Positions 22,916-36,090 of a stretch of 64,000 bases of DNA are shown here, one piece after another; the first letter of the stretch is position 1; every line of letters starts with the position of its first letter. This DNA comes from Siphonodentalium dalli. Its lineage: Eukaryota; Mollusca; Scaphopoda; Gadilida; Siphonodentaliidae. The stretch is from assembly GCA_032622095.1 (NCBI GenBank), contig CP136061.1, positions 60,161,301 through 60,225,300 on the forward strand, given 5' to 3'. The notes below the pieces were generated by a model. It was not told the DNA's origin. It ran no database searches and saw only the letters and a program-made list of their open reading frames with translations. Made by a program: the position numbers and the translations under genes.

Positions 22916-24145
22916 AGAGAAGGGGCATACTTTACTTTAAACATATTTTAATGTATCTATAAAAATATACATAGGGATCGGGGCACAAGTTACAAAACTT
23001 ACAAACTTGCCCCTCTCCTAATACAATCCTGGAACATACAAATACATAGCAGATATTGTTCAGGTATTAGAGATATCTTTATTACCTCCAAGTATAGGAG
23101 AGATCGATACACATGACATATAAATACAGTTGGATTAAAGTGGGCTCCCCTGACCAATGTGGTGGGCCGTTATGTACAAGTATGGAGAGGTGTTGGAAAC
23201 CACGAGAGTGAAGCATATATGCATTTGAATGTTCACAACAGCTTTTGTTGCAGGAAAATCTGATTTGTCCAACAGATATGACAGTTAGTCGTTACAACAT
23301 GCGTGGGTGTTGAGAAGATAACTACAATGGACGAGACACGGGTTGCTGTACGCCATTCCTTATCATTGTGCTGAGAACGTACAGGAACTTCGCAGAATAT
23401 AGTACTAGTTCCTTGAGGCAGTGAGATATGTGTTCTGTTAGGGTTTCCAGAGAAGTTCCGAGGAGGGTTGCTACCAGGTCATCTCTGGCTAACGACGCAA
23501 GGTGAAAATATTCGGGTATGCCGAAACGAGAGATAATCCCTTCCCAAAAAGAGTTTATAATAATGAGTGCGGCTGGAGAAGAGCATACGAACATGGCGTG
23601 GTCGATTTCGTTCGAGTACACTTCGCTGCAGAGATGACACACTAAATTGTTGGCATAGGTAGTCCTGTTGAGAAGCAGTACTAAGTTTTTGAGATATTTC
23701 AACATGTGAGCGTTTCCATGGAGAAGTTTCCAGACTGCCCAGTTTGATAGGGGATTAGGGTGAACTTTCCACAGAATTCGCAAGGATGGATCGGACGAAA
23801 CTTTGTTCTGGCGGCTTTGTTCATAATGGTGATGGCGGAACTTTGATAAAAAGGAACCACCTCGACACCGTAGAGAGCTCTCGGTAGAACAACAGTTTTG
23901 AGGACATTTGTCATGGTGATGGGTGTAGTGGATTTCATAAGTTTGTTACCCATGATATTGAAAAAGTTGTTCCTCATTTTTGTCGACACAGAAGAGGCGG
24001 AATTGACCTGTTTCGCAAACTTGTCCTGAATTAAACCAAGATGGGCACATTCTGTAACTTCCTGAATAGTTTGATTGCCCAACCTCCATATCCTTCCCGA
24101 GCGGTCATATGAGTTTTTATTCTCGTTGAATACAACAATTTTGTT
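22916..24145 (-). mobile_element. 5'-truncated LINE-type retrotransposon
   Basis: The minus-strand frames 24280-23699 and 23783-23322 belong to one reverse-transcriptase C-terminus followed by about 400 bp of 3' sequence. Comparison with the paralogous segment at 62340-63250 puts the 5' breakpoint near 24140. Upstream of it the frame is open but belongs to the older host segment. The 3' end falls near 22916. About 165 bp present at 62770-62935 has no counterpart, so a target deletion may have gone with the insertion. Confidence 0.75.
23322..24145 (-). pseudogene. LINE reverse transcriptase C-terminal part with a frameshift
   Basis: Landmarks on the minus strand are KIVVFNENKNSYDRSGRIW, the segment after the catalytic box; TECAHLGL; the thumb VLKTVVLPRALYGVEVVPF; then, after a frame change near 23700-23780, NPLSNWAVWKLLHGNAHMLK. 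A zinc-finger-like CHLCSEVYSNEIDHAMFVC closes it. In the family the C-terminal finger is thought to bind the element RNA. The catalytic core is missing and the frame is broken, so the copy is inactive. It belongs to a different lineage from the fragment at 19663-20460, whose C-terminus is unlike it. Confidence 0.82.
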
Positions 24146-24490
24146 TTGATAAATTGCGTCCATGTAGAGTATACCACCAATTGTGATAAAAGCGAAATAT
24201 TCGTGTTCCATCACTTGATCGGAGGCAACCGTGATTACTATTTTTAAACACGGACAACGGGATCTACACATTCTGTCCATGCAGTACTCTACGAATAGCT
24301 ATCACACTGTTTTATAGCGGTGCATTTTGAAATGTCTGATGTTGTCGATACCAAAATAAATGCTGATCGGTCACAATCGTGAGACTGCTCTGAATACACA
24401 CATTGCAGCTTCTAACAAATGTCACAGAATCAAAGCATCCCTATTAAATCTCATTTAAGTGTTTAGTTACACATATATCACACGATTTAA

Positions 24491-26149
24491 AGCCACATGG
24501 CGGTTTGCGCTCCAAAATACACAAAATAATATTCGCTTTTGAAATTTTCCCGGTATAAAAATAGGTAGATAAATACCCAAACTACCTTTCTACGACCAAT
24601 ATATATATATGTCCCATAAAGACGCATTCAAGTCATGAAAATAACAACAAAATAGTAATGTTCGGGCCCCGAACATTTTTTTCCAACCTGCCATTTTGAA
24701 TGATGCAATCACCGACAACAGCCGAGGATTTCCGGGTGTATTCGTAAATAAGCTTCCCCAGCGTCATATAATTTCCGGTACGCGATGAAGGGGATTCAAT
24801 AAGATCGTATGTGTCCCTGTGAGAAAAATGGTCTCTGTTGACAAAAATTTAATGATAGGACGGTCATCCTGAATTTATCCGAGACGTGGCGATTGGGGGG
24901 GGGGGGGCTCAGAAAGGAATATAATATTACTTATACATGTATAATAAGTAATTATGTTGAGATGCATTTGTATTTAAATTTCAATCCAACATCATTATCG
25001 TAGAAAATTGTATGATTTGCAGTATATGCTGAATATATTTCTTATAGAATATAGGAATGGGTCGCCAAGTATTAGATCATGTCATGAATTTATACTCTAG
25101 CTACCGTAGAGATCATATTCAACCAGCTTAAAATATGGGAACGTTTTAATGTTCTGACGGAGAACTTTATGGCATTGAAAAAACAACTCAGTGACTATAT
25201 ATATTTATTTATTACTTGTTCCTTAATAATATATTTCACAATATGGGGTGTGACAATCCAGATTACATGATTTGTCTGTGACTTTTGTGAGTCGACATCG
25301 AAATAAACATTGAATTGATTACCCATGAGAAATTTCATGATTGTAAAGGATGCCAATCAAACTCGACTCAACAAAGTGACATATTTCAAGCAACATCGAG
25401 CTGGGATCTTCGTGAACTACGTACACAGTGGAACACACTATTTACTGAGGAATGATATTAACTAAGAATATATTAGCTACACTCGTGTTATTTAAATGTT
25501 TATAAACTTCCCAATCTGAACATGAAACATTTCACATTACTTCAACTGGTGTAGAATTATCTCTACGGGCGTGGCCAGTGTAGATATTCATGATATGATC
25601 TAGCTAAGTATATATGCATATAGTTTTTCACAATTTACGTAGATCCGTCCATTGCATGTTTATATGTTGAAATCAACTGTAAACAAGATAGACAGGCGGG
25701 GAGGGTGTGTACACACGCACGTAGCATTGGAACTGTGTTAATTATCTACTTGGATTAACTGTTTTGAATATATTTTTTTTAACACACGGAAAGATTAGAT
25801 ATCATATGAAAGTAGAAGATGTGAGCCTTGTGTTCCGCACTGCTGTATAATTTGAAAGGTGTGTCGTGGGAACGGCGTGTAAACAATGTAGACACATTTT
25901 GAGGAAAAATAAATTAAAATAAATTTAATCCTATTCTACTACTGAAACCTATGGTGAACACGTTGTTTTTTTTGGTTTTGTTTTTTCATGTCGATTTTCT
26001 AACTATTCCAATAGTTGGTAAATGGGGGTAACAGGTGTGATATGGCCATGTTTACGACTAAGCATTGTTTGTGTATATTTCGTTTTATTCCTAACTTGGC
26101 GATAGTTGGTACACCTAAAGCCACGTGTCACAGAAAATCAGCACTTTTC
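24491..26149. other. No gene recognised
   Basis: AT-rich DNA with a G run at 24896-24907 and scattered T and A runs. I see no frame, element end or RNA gene that I can support. Confidence 0.5.
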
Positions 26150-26315
26150 AATACCAATTGTCATCATGGATGCCATTTTGAATAGAACATTTTGCTCTAA
26201 GCGGATTTATCGGATTTTGGATATGTTGTAGAGGATATGATTATTATTCCTCTTCAAAATGGAATAAAAACCTACTTAGTCCAAATATTTTCTAGGTCAA
26301 AACTTTTATCGACAA
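26150..26315. repeat. Partial copy of the foldback arm seen at 9458-13764
   Basis: The order gatgccattttgaatag, agcggattt, ggatttt ggatatgttg, tcctcttcaaaatgg, cttagtccaaatattttctag, tttatcgacaagacta reproduces the outer end of the right arm (about 13630-13764) in the same orientation. A worn relative of the inner sequence (gttggcggccattttgaaat, gcggattttagctgatttt) lies at 27915-28130. Confidence 0.78.
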
Positions 26316-26609
26316 GACTATTTTGTCTTTTCAGCATTTACCCCTGACATGGAGTCTTACATGTTTGCCCTTTCCCACATTTCGTCTTGTGACTCAGAGG
26401 CAGGTGGTTTTAATTAAACTGATGGTGAAATAAAATAAACGAATTTTGAGTGTTCCAAGCAACCTATATATATGTACTGGTTGTGTCTATATATATAGAC
26501 TCTAAACTCCACACGGATGCCAGTATGTCACCAGGGAAGTGACAGTTTTCAATATCGTTCCTTTTTATTAGAGGTAGAAACATATTTTCCCAATTTTCAT
26601 TTCGGTCAT

Positions 26610-26845
26610 AAATTAGTGTTTCTCTGGCTTCGGGGGTTAACAAAATATTAGACTTGAGTCGAGGACCTATTAAAGCTCAGAGTTATCAGATATCGATTTT
26701 TGATATCTTTATTTTTCACCACCTGTGTAGGTACTCAATCCGATCAGACGCTCCTAAATTACTATTTCTTTGGTTTCGGGGGTAAAAAATATTTGACTCG
26801 AGCTCAGAGTGATCAGATATCGATTGTTGAAGTTTGTTATTTCTC
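26610..26845. repeat. Imperfect direct duplication of about 150-bp period
   Basis: The phrases tggcttcgggggttaacaaaatatt and gctcagagttatcagatatcgattt (26626-26700) return as tggtttcgggggtaaaaaat and gctcagagtgatcagatatcgatt (26770-26825). In addition 26728-26750 (ggtactcaatccgatcagacg) is inverted at 27146-27168. Confidence 0.75.
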
Positions 26846-29800
26846 GAGATGTGTAATAATATGTGGCCCAGTAACACGTGGTCAAACGGAGGGTCTCGGA
26901 CAAAATTGCGGATGAAGATGGATAACTCTAAAGTCAAGTGGTAATACGGTAAAATGTTGTGATACTTTAGTGATAATACGGCCATATTTTGTTGAACAAA
27001 ATATTGATAAACAACAAGTTTTGGGAAATTTGATACCATAGATGACAGTGATTAGCATCATTTTGTTGCAATACATCGATTCTGATAACTAAAGCGTATT
27101 TTGAAGAAATGTTGTTGCTGTTGTATCTTGATGGTATGGGGACCGTCTGGTCAGATTGAGTACCTTTAAAAAGAACTACGGAATTGAACTAACTGCAGTT
27201 CATCGACACACTCAACTGAAAATTATTGCCTACAAAATTGCGATTAGAGTAGAAAAATAAATGTGTTCGTAGGATCAATGTAAATGACTAAAATTTATAT
27301 TGACATTGTGTAACAAACTGGAAAACCGTTCTATCGTCACACTCTTGTCAACATAGGTTATTATTCTCGCATGGACAAATAGGATCCAACGGAAACACAT
27401 TATCGCGTACCGAAAATGTTAGAGACGCTGGGGAAACTTGGAAAATCTTACGTCACAAACATGACGGTATCTAGAATATACATATTTCCGAAAACACACG
27501 AGCGCTGGCGGCATCACTCGGAAGATCGGCTGATTAGAAAAATTTAACCGAAACAGCGACACGATATCAAATTTACGCAAAAATATAACCAACAAAACGC
27601 GTTTTTTAGCGCTATATCGACGAATTAGCTCTGGAATAGTTTGCATATACATGTTTTGAGACCCCTTTTCTCGAATTACGTATAAAACTGCGTTATTTTT
27701 CCGTTTCTGGGCGCCCAAAAATCAAGATTTTACCGTTGCATGAAACCCCGCTTCGGTTGCTCTCTCGTGAGATACATTAGAGATAATTCGTATATCTCTG
27801 ATCAAAAGTTTCTCTTGTACTCTGAAATCATTCTTTCTCGCATAATTCGAGCGTTTATTCACTCTTATTTTACTATAGCTAATCAAATTTGCACGAAAAG
27901 TAAATTTCATTCGATTTTGGCCATGTTGGCGGCCATTTTGAAATAGACATTCTACAGATATGGTTTACGACTATGAGCATTGTATCTGTATATCTCAATA
28001 TATTACTAATTTGGCATTAATTGGTGCACATCATAATATGCAGAAATTTAGTTATTTCCGATACGAACTGCCATTTTGGGCGCCAATTGAATTGGGAAAT
28101 TTTCCTAAAGCGGATTTTAGCTGATTTTGTATATATTGTTGTGCAAACCAGTCCACACATTTTGAGATAAAAACGGCTTCATTGCCGATTTCTTCCGATT
28201 GGCCCTGCTCTTTTGAAAAAATATGCATATATCAGCATATATTCGATTTTTCTTCACGCAAATCACATGTGTACATAATTTTCTGTTGTGTTCGGCTATT
28301 GTTCGGTGCCCTTAGTGGAATGGAATAAAAAGATATACGCATTCAGTAGATATTCCTTAAATATATATCTCACAATTCACACCAGAAAAACTAACAATTT
28401 CATCATTTCCAGGATATTTACGCTTTCGATATAATTAATGTGAAAAATATAATGCGCGCCGTGAATTTAAATTGGAACAGTTGGAAAAATACTGGTTCTT
28501 GCTCAAATTTGCCGTGAAAGAAAAGTCACAATAATTACTCTTATTACCATCAGTGTTATTATTACTACTATTATATTACTCGTACATGTAATAGTCGCAT
28601 AGCCGTACTTATGTCTCGCCGAATGAATACAGAAATGCCGACCAGAGCACATAATTAACTATTATATCCCTTGTATATATACCCGCATAGCCTGGTTTAA
28701 TACTATGTTAGAGACACTATATATACAACTTGTTCACATGCACCGATAAAAGCCAAATTTCCACACGATTCGTCAAACAGAAGCTAATTTCTGCACATAT
28801 GAATGATAGATCTTGGATTCTTAATGTATATTCTTTTAACATTAGAACATATGTATTTATATCCTAAACACATATATACCGATTACACGGTTTGCTCTTA
28901 AAATTCGGAATTGGCCAAATATATAGTAGACGAAAGTGACTGAAAATCATACTCGTAGTTTATACTCCATTTAAGTCAATTTCTGCGTATTTCCATGACC
29001 GGGTACACCGGTTTGTGAACGTGGACTCTGTCGGGATTGTATATAAGTCATGTATGGAAGCTGGTATGTCTGTATAGAGTGCAAGGCCGAGCGAAAGGAG
29101 TGTTTAGATGTATCATGTATTCGCATATATAATATGTTCGTATGTTCAATTGATATTCAATAAAAAATATTATAGAAAAAGAAGATATATCTTAATCGTG
29201 CGGTCGCCATATTCTCATGCAAGCAATGTTCCTATTAAAAAAGCTACATTGGGGAGAGTTAAGTTTTTGGACGCCGTTCGAGTACTTTGTTGCACATCTT
29301 GTTCATTGTTGAATCATTTGATGGGATATTGGTCGTAGTTTCGCACGATACCAAACTTACGACCATATCATGTGTACATTTAATTATGTTGATGTTGAAA
29401 GGAGACCATTTTACTAAATCGGTGAATCATTTCATGACGCGTAGCAATGCTTTGCCGTCGTGACGTCATGAATTCAGAGACGTCATGAATCCAGAGACAA
29501 ATGAATGTCGGTACGATAAAGTGACCATCGGCCAAACGGAAGAACACCGGGTTTGCCTTTTTGTTTTAACGTATTCTGCATTTAATAGGAAATCGTGCGG
29601 TGTCATCTAAAAATGCCAAATTGTCGGGTGGGTACCATTGAAAAAGTCTAAATAATTTTATTTTGCGACCTGTTGGGGGTTGGCGACATCCGGATTCTCA
29701 AATGGGAATAGAATAGCGCAGCCTCAAGAAAATTGTGGTTCCATGAATTCGGTGATTGGGGGGGGGGGGTGACACATCGCCTATTGTGGTGCCTAGACTA

Positions 29801-30189
29801 ATATGTGTGTAACCCTACTGTATACGTACATGACATTGTGTCAATGGCTATATTGTATATTTGCCTTCGATGAAATTACACATCTGAAGGATTGAATAAT
29901 CAAGCAGTATTCAACAAAGATCAAATACCTAGCTGTACTAACCTGAATAATTGTAAGTGAGCTTTTAAATGATGTGTAACCTCAATTTTACAAATAGCAT
30001 GTGTAATTCATTAATTTGAGTGTCCATCACTTGGGAAATCGATCATTTACATTTTGACGAACATTCCGTATTTCTATATCACAATGTGCCCGCTGCAAAA
30101 TTGTCATCACATTATAACGTAAAATTACTTAACTTTTTTGACTGTGATATATATGAAATGAGAATTTGGAAAGAGTAATGATAATTAAA
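26846..30189. other. No gene recognised; worn foldback relatives
   Basis: AT-rich intergenic DNA. 27915-28130 resembles the foldback arm. A short duplication gacgtcatgaatycagaga stands near 29462-29498, and a G run near 29759-29768. Frames are short and unsupported. Confidence 0.45.
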
Positions 30190-30655
30190 GAATGGGTCCA
30201 TTTAAATAAAATAAATACAGAGAATAGGAGAAAGTAAATTGAAAAGAAGAACTCCCATGCATGCCTAGAGTTAGTTGAGTATCGACGAGGATCGGCGAAT
30301 ATATAAATTTTTGGAGACGAAGAAGGCCAAATTTGAGAATAATAATTTTAGGGGCGAGCGGGTTATCGGAAACACACATCCGTTATATTTTGGCCTCAGT
30401 CAATCGGCGCAAGTTACCCCCCGTTACACATGAGAGGTATTGGATGATGGGGTGGTAGAGATTATTTGAATAGAACTCACCGGCGCAGTGTTTGAATATC
30501 TCCAGAATCAAAACTAAACTGATGGTCGTCGCGCGCATCATGCATCACACGACCACGCACCGTAGTCGAATGACGGACCAACACTGCGCGTAATCGTTAC
30601 AGCCGTTGTCAAGCTAGTTTCGATTTTAAAAGATGCTGAAGCCGCGTATCACCAA
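30190..30655. repeat. Copy 1 of a duplicated promoter/first-exon segment
   Basis: It aligns in the same orientation with 60630-61070. The match is strongest over the signal-peptide exon and its 5' flank (30481-30650) and weaker over the start of the intron (30190-30480). The promoter side diverges after gccgcgtat, where this copy carries extra sequence before a tttatgag box. Confidence 0.9.
30481..30541 (-). CDS. Signal-peptide first exon of a putative paralogous secreted-protein gene
   Basis: On the minus strand the exon reads ATGATG and gives MMRATTISLVLILEIFKHCA plus one base, with a donor CG|GTGAGT at 30481/30480. The peptide has a short basic start and a hydrophobic core, as a secretory signal should. 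It differs from the first exon of the lectin gene at 60894-60954 at only 2 of 61 bases (Lys/Asn and one silent change), and intron phase 1 is kept. It lies about 9 kb beyond the lectin gene's last exon, so it would open the next gene in a tandem pair. No matching lectin or apple exon was found at lower coordinates. It may be a partial duplicate or a gene with diverged or very distant exons. An out-of-frame ATG two codons upstream exists in both copies. Confidence 0.6.
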
Positions 30656-33650
30656 CGCAGAGTGATTTATGAGTAGATGTTGTAGTCTAGTCCGTAAGTG
30701 ACAAGGAAGGGTCAGATCAGTACAGTCCGGACAAAAGTGCCATTTTTTTATATATCATAACAAATATCGGCAATTCAATGTTTTTTTATAGAAGCAATTT
30801 TTTGGGTCGATTTTTAGTGTTTTATTGGTAAAAACAAAACGCACGAAAATCGGACTTTTTCAATATTTTAAAGAAATTATACAATTTCTTGTACGTAGAT
30901 CCGATTTTCGGCACAATACTTTTAAATATGGCATAAACATTAGAAGCAAATATACTAACGCATATATAAGTGATCGAAAATATGTCAAAATGGCTGCCAT
31001 GATGGCTAACATAATGGCCGTCATTCACGTCATGATGGCAAAGTTGGTTTGCGGAACAATAGTCTTTTCCAGATCGATTCTAACAGAGTGGTCGACTGCT
31101 TGTGGCTTGTGGTGTTATTATTTAATAGAGAACATATTTTACGGATAACAATTAGACAAGAACGTCACATATTAATCCAAATGACCCATTGACATAGAAA
31201 AAATGATGTTTCAGATCATTTGATATGGGATACTGACAAAAATAGACATAACATACTATAAAATTACTTTTCAAACTTTCAGGAAAATCTTGTCAGATGA
31301 CTACCCGTATATTGCATTATAAGTGACTCATAACCTTCAAAATTGACGAACGAATGTTCTAAATTGTAACATATCCAGATTTGTGGGGGGGAAATCAGGG
31401 AAACAATTAATTCCATCTAAGTAATGTGACAGGTATATACCACTGAATCTACGCATCTACACAGAAAGTTCGGAGAAGCGATGCTCAATTTTACTGAATG
31501 ATAAATACTTGCCGTTTATGGACAATACTTTCACTTACTATTCCTGTAGCGATCGGCGATGTACATTTTCTATACACCATTTGTCGTTCATATTCTAGAA
31601 AACAATAACACATTGAAATGAATTTCACCTACTAATGTGACATTGGTTACTTATTCGATATTTAACACATTGATTATTCCCTCGGATATATTCGACACAT
31701 TCGCTGTACATCGGCTAAAGACAATTAGTGTGGATTGTAATTCCCGATCATACAACCTATAGATGTCACAAAAAAGTTGGCATATTTATCAAAAGTTCGA
31801 CAAAATTTATGTCAAATATCGAAATATTCTTATTTTCGTGGTTTTGACCGGATTTTGATCGGATAAAGACTATACAGTAGAGTGACCCATTTCTTACATA
31901 ATTGGCGGAATGAGGTTATAAACGACCGATGTGGCAGCCTTGTGATACTGAGGGCCACTAAACTCGGTCACGTGACGGGTAACGAAACACTCATAACAAA
32001 TCGCCAATTCTCGCTTCCGATGCTTATTTCTCGAAAACAACAAATAATTCTTGTTGTTTCATACTAGCGAAAGAAGAACTACACATTTCTTGTGTCCATT
32101 GAACAAAACCGCTTTTAGAAATATAGTTCCGTATAAAGCTGATGCCTCACTCAAATTTCAATATCTTGCTTTTCACCCATTTTCGCGCTGGTGGCTTTTA
32201 TTAAAAGCGCCAACACATTTATCCCAATTTCACCAGTAAGAGGCATCAGAGATTTATTTAGAGCATTTGTCCATCCGGTATCATAAACAAAAATTGAGAA
32301 ACATATTCCTGTATGGTTTTCAAAATATATCTTGCAATTTTGCGCACCTATTCACTCTCTGTGCCTTCAAATGCAATATTGGTAACGCGCGGACAACAGA
32401 CAAGGCATGATAACGCCCACACAGTATACTACCAAATAACTATATGCATATGGAACAAAGCCGAGAACGCCAAATAGCAATGAACAATTCTACCATCGGA
32501 CAGTATTGCAGGGATAGTCTTATACATATGGAACAGGATATATGTTTACGATCTATTATTTATTTACAATAGAAACAAAGGAACGAATTCCCATCTACAT
32601 ACAAAATAATGTGTGGAACATGTCATTATTAGAGCTGTGGGAAATCAGTTGTATTATAATGCAATCCAAACCTAATTGTGTCCAGAAAAAAAACTTGTTA
32701 TGGAGCACAATCGGGACCAATAAATGGTTTTAGGGGCACAGATTATTGGTCTTTTTTCGTCAAGGGGAGATGTTTTTGTCAAAGTTTTAATTACCAATTA
32801 CACATTCCAGATTCCAAAATTCACAATTTAAAATATTCAATTTGTACCCCACTAGTGGTAGTTATCCCCATTATCCGTCATGTTTTCCAATAGATGGAAC
32901 AGTCCACGTCACAAACGAAACTTGAAGAAAATATTCTAAATCTCGATCTAAAACGACATATTTATATTATACTATAAAGAATGGCAGAAAGTCACACTAT
33001 CGGTGCAATATCAACACATGTTCGGTCTGAAGTATCTGGCTGCTGTTGCCCCTTATATCACCACGACCATACGTTACATTTGACTCCTCACTACAGATCC
33101 GAGTTACAATTGTTGCACATTCGCTCACATATAAATTCAACACCATTGTATTCAATAACAAAATTACCATAGGTCGTATGTTGGACTTAGTATCTGAACA
33201 TTTCCCACCAAAAATAAATTCAACTCATTTAATTGCCCCAAGAATATAGTCTAAAATGCATCCAAGGAACATAAAGACAAACCTATCGCTCAACAGAACT
33301 AAAAGAGGTAAACCATATAGTACATAAAGATCAAGACTGACACATATATGCACTCCTCACAGAAAGATATTAAGTGAGTGTATAATTTCACCGCACCCTA
33401 CACCGACAAGGCAGAAAAAACACCGACATCCTAAAAAATAAAAGACAAGGGATAGATGTTATTGTTATTTTAATGATGACGAATATATTGTCTACACCGT
33501 CAAATATATCCGCAGAAGCCTAAAAACCAACTAAGTCAAAGGTGGGCGAAAAGTTGTTCAGTGTTCTTGAACCGATATGTGCCAGATCAGGAAGAAAATA
33601 TGGCAATTTCAGAATTGATGGCGCTCATTCCAGATAAAGCGCTGCAATGT
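30656..33650. other. No gene recognised
   Basis: AT-rich stretch. A small block near 30985-31020 (caaaatggctgccatgatgg) recalls the foldback arm words. Short frames have no recognisable domain. Confidence 0.45.
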
Positions 33651-33651
33651 T

Positions 33652-34275
33652 ATATATATATTCCACAATATAGTAAACGAAAAAACACCTAACTATTTGA
33701 CAGACCTTATACCATCCAAATTCAGCGCCCGAAATGACCATGATACCAGAAATGCATCAAATTTTATCCCTATGAAATGCAATTACAAAAGAAAAGAGTC
33801 CACCTTCATGCCTAAGTGTATAAATGACTGGAATAAACGCGATAAAAAAATAAGAAACATGAATTATGAATGTTTTCGACAATCACTTATTCCCAATCCG
33901 GTTAAACCTCCTAAGTATTTTTCTACAGGGAAACGATCATTAAATATCTTACAATGTCGACTCAGGTGCGAATGCAGTGAACTCCAATCAGATAAATACT
34001 TCAATTATATTGCGGTGTCCAAAGCCTGTAGATGCGGCGATGGTGAAGAAAACGCATTTCATTATTTTTTCCAATGTCAATTGCATATTATTCCAAGAGT
34101 AGACTTGCTGAACAAGCTACTACGATTCAATATTTATTCAGTAAAAACTTTACTATTTGGAGACCCAAGCTTATCAAATTCCAATAATGAAGACATTTTC
34201 AAGGCTGTCCAAATCTTTATAAGAGACACATCCCAGGGTGTGAACACACAAAGTTCAACAGCAGACGACTACTAG
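33652..34275 (+). pseudogene. LINE polyprotein C-terminal fragment
   Basis: A plus frame of about 200 residues contains NEKTPNYLTDLIPSKFSARN, then SFMPKCINDWNK-like spacing (seen as TFMPKCINDWNKRDKKIRNM) and a closing CRCGDGEENAFHYFFQC. The order 'still-together / dispersed-residue / terminal CxC...HxxxxC knuckle' is the usual C-terminal tail after the thumb in several LINE clades. No palm or thumb sequence precedes it, so the copy is strongly 5' truncated. The stop at 34273-34275 is followed by A-rich sequence (ataaaataataaaaataat) that may be the start of the 3' tail. Confidence 0.8.
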
Positions 34276-35577
34276 GGAAGAAAGAAAAATAAAATAATAA
34301 AAATAATAATTCTGAGTAGGGGCATATAGTCATAAACGCTCTATAAGAACATATTGCACTGTCCTGCCACCTTACCATTAAGGATAGATGAGCACAGTAC
34401 ACTATACAGTAACCAGATACTTTCGAACAAGTTGGGAGAGACTAGCAACCAATCAAATTTTAACATTATACACTTTAATACCATATATAATTGTTCAATG
34501 CCATGTTCATTTTTTTCTTTCACTTGATTGTCTGGTGATCGGGAGAGAAGTAGCATATAAGTGGCCCGCACTTGTTCTTCAATCCCGTTGCCAAATGTAT
34601 GTATTTATATGCATATATGGCGAATAAATATGTTTAAACTAATGTTATATAGACACGACATTGTCCTGCCACATTTCTTCCATTGTTATAGCTGATAAAA
34701 CACTTCCGCAGATAACATAGCTTTTGTTTTACTATGGATTGGGGTTATAAAATGGTACCGATGCATAAACAGTACAGGGATACGGTACTCGAATAGCGTT
34801 TAGTGGCAAACATCAAGAGGTACACATTGAGGACGTGGAGTTACAATCGTCGATATATACGTATTGATCATTCGAACTATATGGCATTCGGGGTATTGAA
34901 AAAGATTATCAGATCTTTGATATAATTCTGAACCAAAGGAATTTATATATCGAAACACTGTAACCAGGTCTGGCACATCCTAAATTGAATCAGAATAGTT
35001 ATATATATCGATAATGGTTTAAAGTGGATATCGCCGTTTCGTGACTTTGATAGAAGATGCACAACGAAAACGTAGTTTACCAAAATGAACCAAACACAGC
35101 GTTTTCTCAGTGTTTCCTGCGTTTTCTGCGATGTCGCCCGCATCGCACGCCGTGTGCAAGAACTCATTTGATAAAGTGTGTTCTGAGTCGGCGTATCGCG
35201 AGATACGCGGCATGCCGCGCCACAAATACCATGTGTAACCAGCGTGGTCAGGGCTTCAGTTAATTATTCATCTTCCAGTTCTTTCATTCAAAGATGTATG
35301 TATCAGTCTTGAAATAAATGACATGAATAAAACAGTAAATTGGATGATTGGATAAATCGAATGATCAATGGACCTTGGTATGTGTACACAATTCGATGAA
35401 ATATTTGGGCATATTTGAGTACTGAAGTGTACAATAGTAAACTATGGTATTGATGGCAATATGATATACCAATACTGCCATACATGCAATAAACTATGGT
35501 ATCTAGACCAAGTAAGGCATATATTTCCGAGTGGGCACACCATAAATAAATTGTACATGTACATAGAGAATATCTAC
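34276..35577. other. No gene recognised
   Basis: AT-rich sequence. A more GC-balanced patch at 35090-35240 carries open frames on both strands without a recognisable domain. Confidence 0.45.
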
Positions 35578-35672
35578 ACTTTTTGGTTGGATATGGGAAT
35601 TATCTGCCACGAGTAAATTCATTTTTGTTTTGACATCACGAATGAGATAATTACCATATCCAACCAAAAAGT
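35578..35672. repeat. Hairpin with 28-bp arms
   Basis: actttttggttggatatggg (35578 on, to 35605) is the complement of 35645-35672 with one mismatch. The loop is 39 bp. The size suits a very short palindromic element or a precursor-like hairpin. Confidence 0.85.
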
Positions 35673-35958
35673 TTCGATGTTCTGTTTATTATTTGCTCCG
35701 CTCTGTTGGCCAATGACTCAACTCGAAAGACGAGTAAAAAGTGCACAACCGTGGTAGTGAGCTTGTGCACACGAAAATACGGTTACATTTTTCAGAGAAA
35801 TTGGTTGAGGGATAAAAGGGTTAACATCGTAGTATGTTTAACAAAATAATTTAATTGATCACATTTTTCATTTGTTTCCACCTGAACACTCCGGGACTTT
35901 TAGCATAGTCTTCCATCAAGAAATCTAATCACTTTTAATTTTAGCGCGGATGGATACG

Positions 35959-36090
35959 AGTGAGATATCGATATCTCACTAAACGGATAACGGTTTGTAT
36001 CTGATGCAAAATTAATACTATTTGATAGCTTAGCATATAATAAATACATGTATTATTATATTATATTATATTATATTATTATATTATTTG
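35959..36090. repeat. 22-bp perfect palindrome, dispersed-repeat copy and ATT microsatellite
   Basis: Positions 35959-35980 (agtgagatatc and its complement) form a perfect palindrome. The following 35983-36045 is an inverted copy of 57255-57325 (landmark gctaagctatcaaatagta on the other strand). Then a tattatattat run extends to about 36090. Confidence 0.8.

Larger units (their letters stand above)
21890..24490. repeat. Segment duplicated at 62340-63250, enlarged by two insertions
   Basis: The parts 21890-22031, 22621-22915 and 24140-24490 match 62340-62475, 62475-62770 and 62935-63250 in the same order and orientation. Examples are aacactctccgtgataatta / aacactttccgtgataacaa, gcaatgcacaatatt, and ataaaagcgaaatattcgt with atcacttgatcgga. 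The paralogue lacks the roughly 600-bp piece at 22032-22620 and the LINE piece at 22916-24140. Confidence 0.8.
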
